Below, one piece after another: positions 7,109-7,589 of a DNA stretch of 7,589 nucleotides; the first letter of the stretch is position 1, and each line of letters begins with the position of its first letter. This DNA comes from Cellvibrionales bacterium UBA2034. Lineage in GTDB: Bacteria > Pseudomonadota > Gammaproteobacteria > Pseudomonadales > UBA7239. The notes below the pieces were generated by a model. The model saw only the letters and a list, made by a program, of their open reading frames with translations, was not told the DNA's origin and ran no database searches. The stretch lies in the NCBI GenBank assembly GCA_002333095.1, contig DDBK01000016.1, positions 1,716 to 9,304 on the forward strand. The letters are read 5' to 3'. Position numbers and translations under genes: made by a program.

Positions 7109-7158
7109 CATTCAAGCGGCATGCATAGCAGGTGCAGCAGCCGGTATGTAGGACAAGC

Positions 7159-7167
7159 TGCTAGAAT
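7159..7167 (+). promoter_or_regulatory. Extended -10 promoter for mpl
   Basis: TGCTAGAAT is an extended -10 element (TG, one base, then TAGAAT, five of six to consensus). No good -35 is present at 16-18 nt upstream, as is usual for extended -10 promoters. Transcription would start near 7174, giving a leader of roughly 24 nt before the mpl ATG. A GGAA at 7187-7190, 7 nt before the ATG, is a plausible ribosome binding site. Confidence 0.5.
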
Positions 7168-7197
7168 CGCGACACGTCCCAACTATGGAATTGATTC

Positions 7198-7589
7198 ATG
7201 CATCTCCATTTTCTCGGTATCTGTGGCACTTTTATGGGAAGCCTTGCCATGTTGGCTAGGGAGCTTGGCCATACGGTGACGGGCTCTGATGCCAATGTGT
7301 ACCCACCGATGAGCACGCAGCTGCAGGAACAGGGCATTACGTTGATTGAAGGGTATGACCCCGCCCAGTTACAGCCCGCACCTGATCTGGTGATCGTGGG
7401 CAATGCCATGAGCAGGGGTAACCCTGCGGTGGAGTACATGCTGGATGCCGGTTTGCCTTATACCTCGGGGCCGCAGTGGTTATGCGATCACGTGTTGCCC
7501 GGGCGCTGGGTGCTGGCGGTGGCGGGCACGCACGGTAAAACCACCACCTCAACCATGCTGGCCTGGATACTGGAGCATGCCGGCATGCA
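7198..7589 (+). CDS. mpl: UDP-N-acetylmuramate:L-alanyl-gamma-D-glutamyl-meso-diaminopimelate ligase, 5' part
   Basis: The first 130 residues of a Mur-ligase family protein; the frame runs off the right edge (full proteins are about 450-460 residues). The N-terminal UDP-binding domain starts MHLHFLGICGTFMGSLA, with the G-x-C-G-T turn at 7-11. SDANVYPPMS (30-39) and VGNAMSRGNP (67-76) are characteristic of Mpl rather than MurC. The ATP-binding loop AGTHGKTTT lies at 109-117. Mpl joins the murein tripeptide released during wall turnover directly to UDP-MurNAc in the cytoplasm, bypassing MurC, MurD and MurE in peptidoglycan recycling. Its samples are much richer in G+C (60-68%) than the plus-strand glycan genes, consistent with a resident chromosomal gene at the border of a variable region. 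It is transcribed away from the sulfatase. Confidence 0.96.
   Translation, partial: MHLHFLGICGTFMGSLAMLARELGHTVTGSDANVYPPMSTQLQEQGITLIEGYDPAQLQPAPDLVIVGNAMSRGNPAVEYMLDAGLPYTSGPQWLCDHVLPGRWVLAVAGTHGKTTTSTMLAWILEHAGM

Overview
The window looks like a variable surface-glycan region next to a conserved chromosomal gene in a Gram-negative bacterium. I favour a gammaproteobacterium, because the right edge carries the start of a clear mpl (murein tripeptide recycling ligase) and the left edge carries a WxcM/FdtD-type deoxy-amino-sugar enzyme of the kind found in O-antigen clusters. The assignment rests on gene content only.

Layout. Three plus-strand genes come first: the 3' part of a bifunctional acetyltransferase/3,4-ketoisomerase (1-705), a GtrII-like polytopic glucosyltransferase (740-2395), and a second polytopic GT-C-like protein with a large periplasmic loop (2452-4125). 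That loop holds what reads as a jelly-roll carbohydrate-binding module. Two minus-strand genes face them: a formylglycine-type sulfatase of the sulfamidase-like group (5502-6989, TTG start) and a further GT-C-like membrane protein (4063-5505). These two overlap by 4 nt (ATGA) and are probably translationally coupled. The plus and minus blocks converge, and their coding ends overlap by 63 bp (4063-4125). A 208-bp divergent intergenic region (6990-7197) separates the sulfatase from mpl (7198 to beyond the window end).

How the genes may work together (inference). The left-edge enzyme points to a dTDP-3-amino-3,6-dideoxyhexose (Fuc3NAc or Qui3NAc type) in the glycan. The GtrII-like protein, and perhaps the two other GT-C-like proteins, would add or modify sugars on lipid-linked glycan at the periplasmic face of the inner membrane. 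The membrane-anchored or exported sulfatase would act on sulfated or N-sulfated sugars, either on the cell's own glycan or on an external one. mpl is a housekeeping neighbour. Base composition supports a mosaic: 60-base samples inside the plus-strand membrane genes are about 30-37% G+C, while samples inside mpl are about 60-68%.

The points most worth following are the carbohydrate-binding-like module inside a GT-C-like membrane protein, the apparent absence of that protein's first transmembrane helix, and the coupling of a sulfatase to a GT-C-like transferase. I found no RNA genes, CRISPR arrays, insertion sequences or convincing intrinsic terminators.
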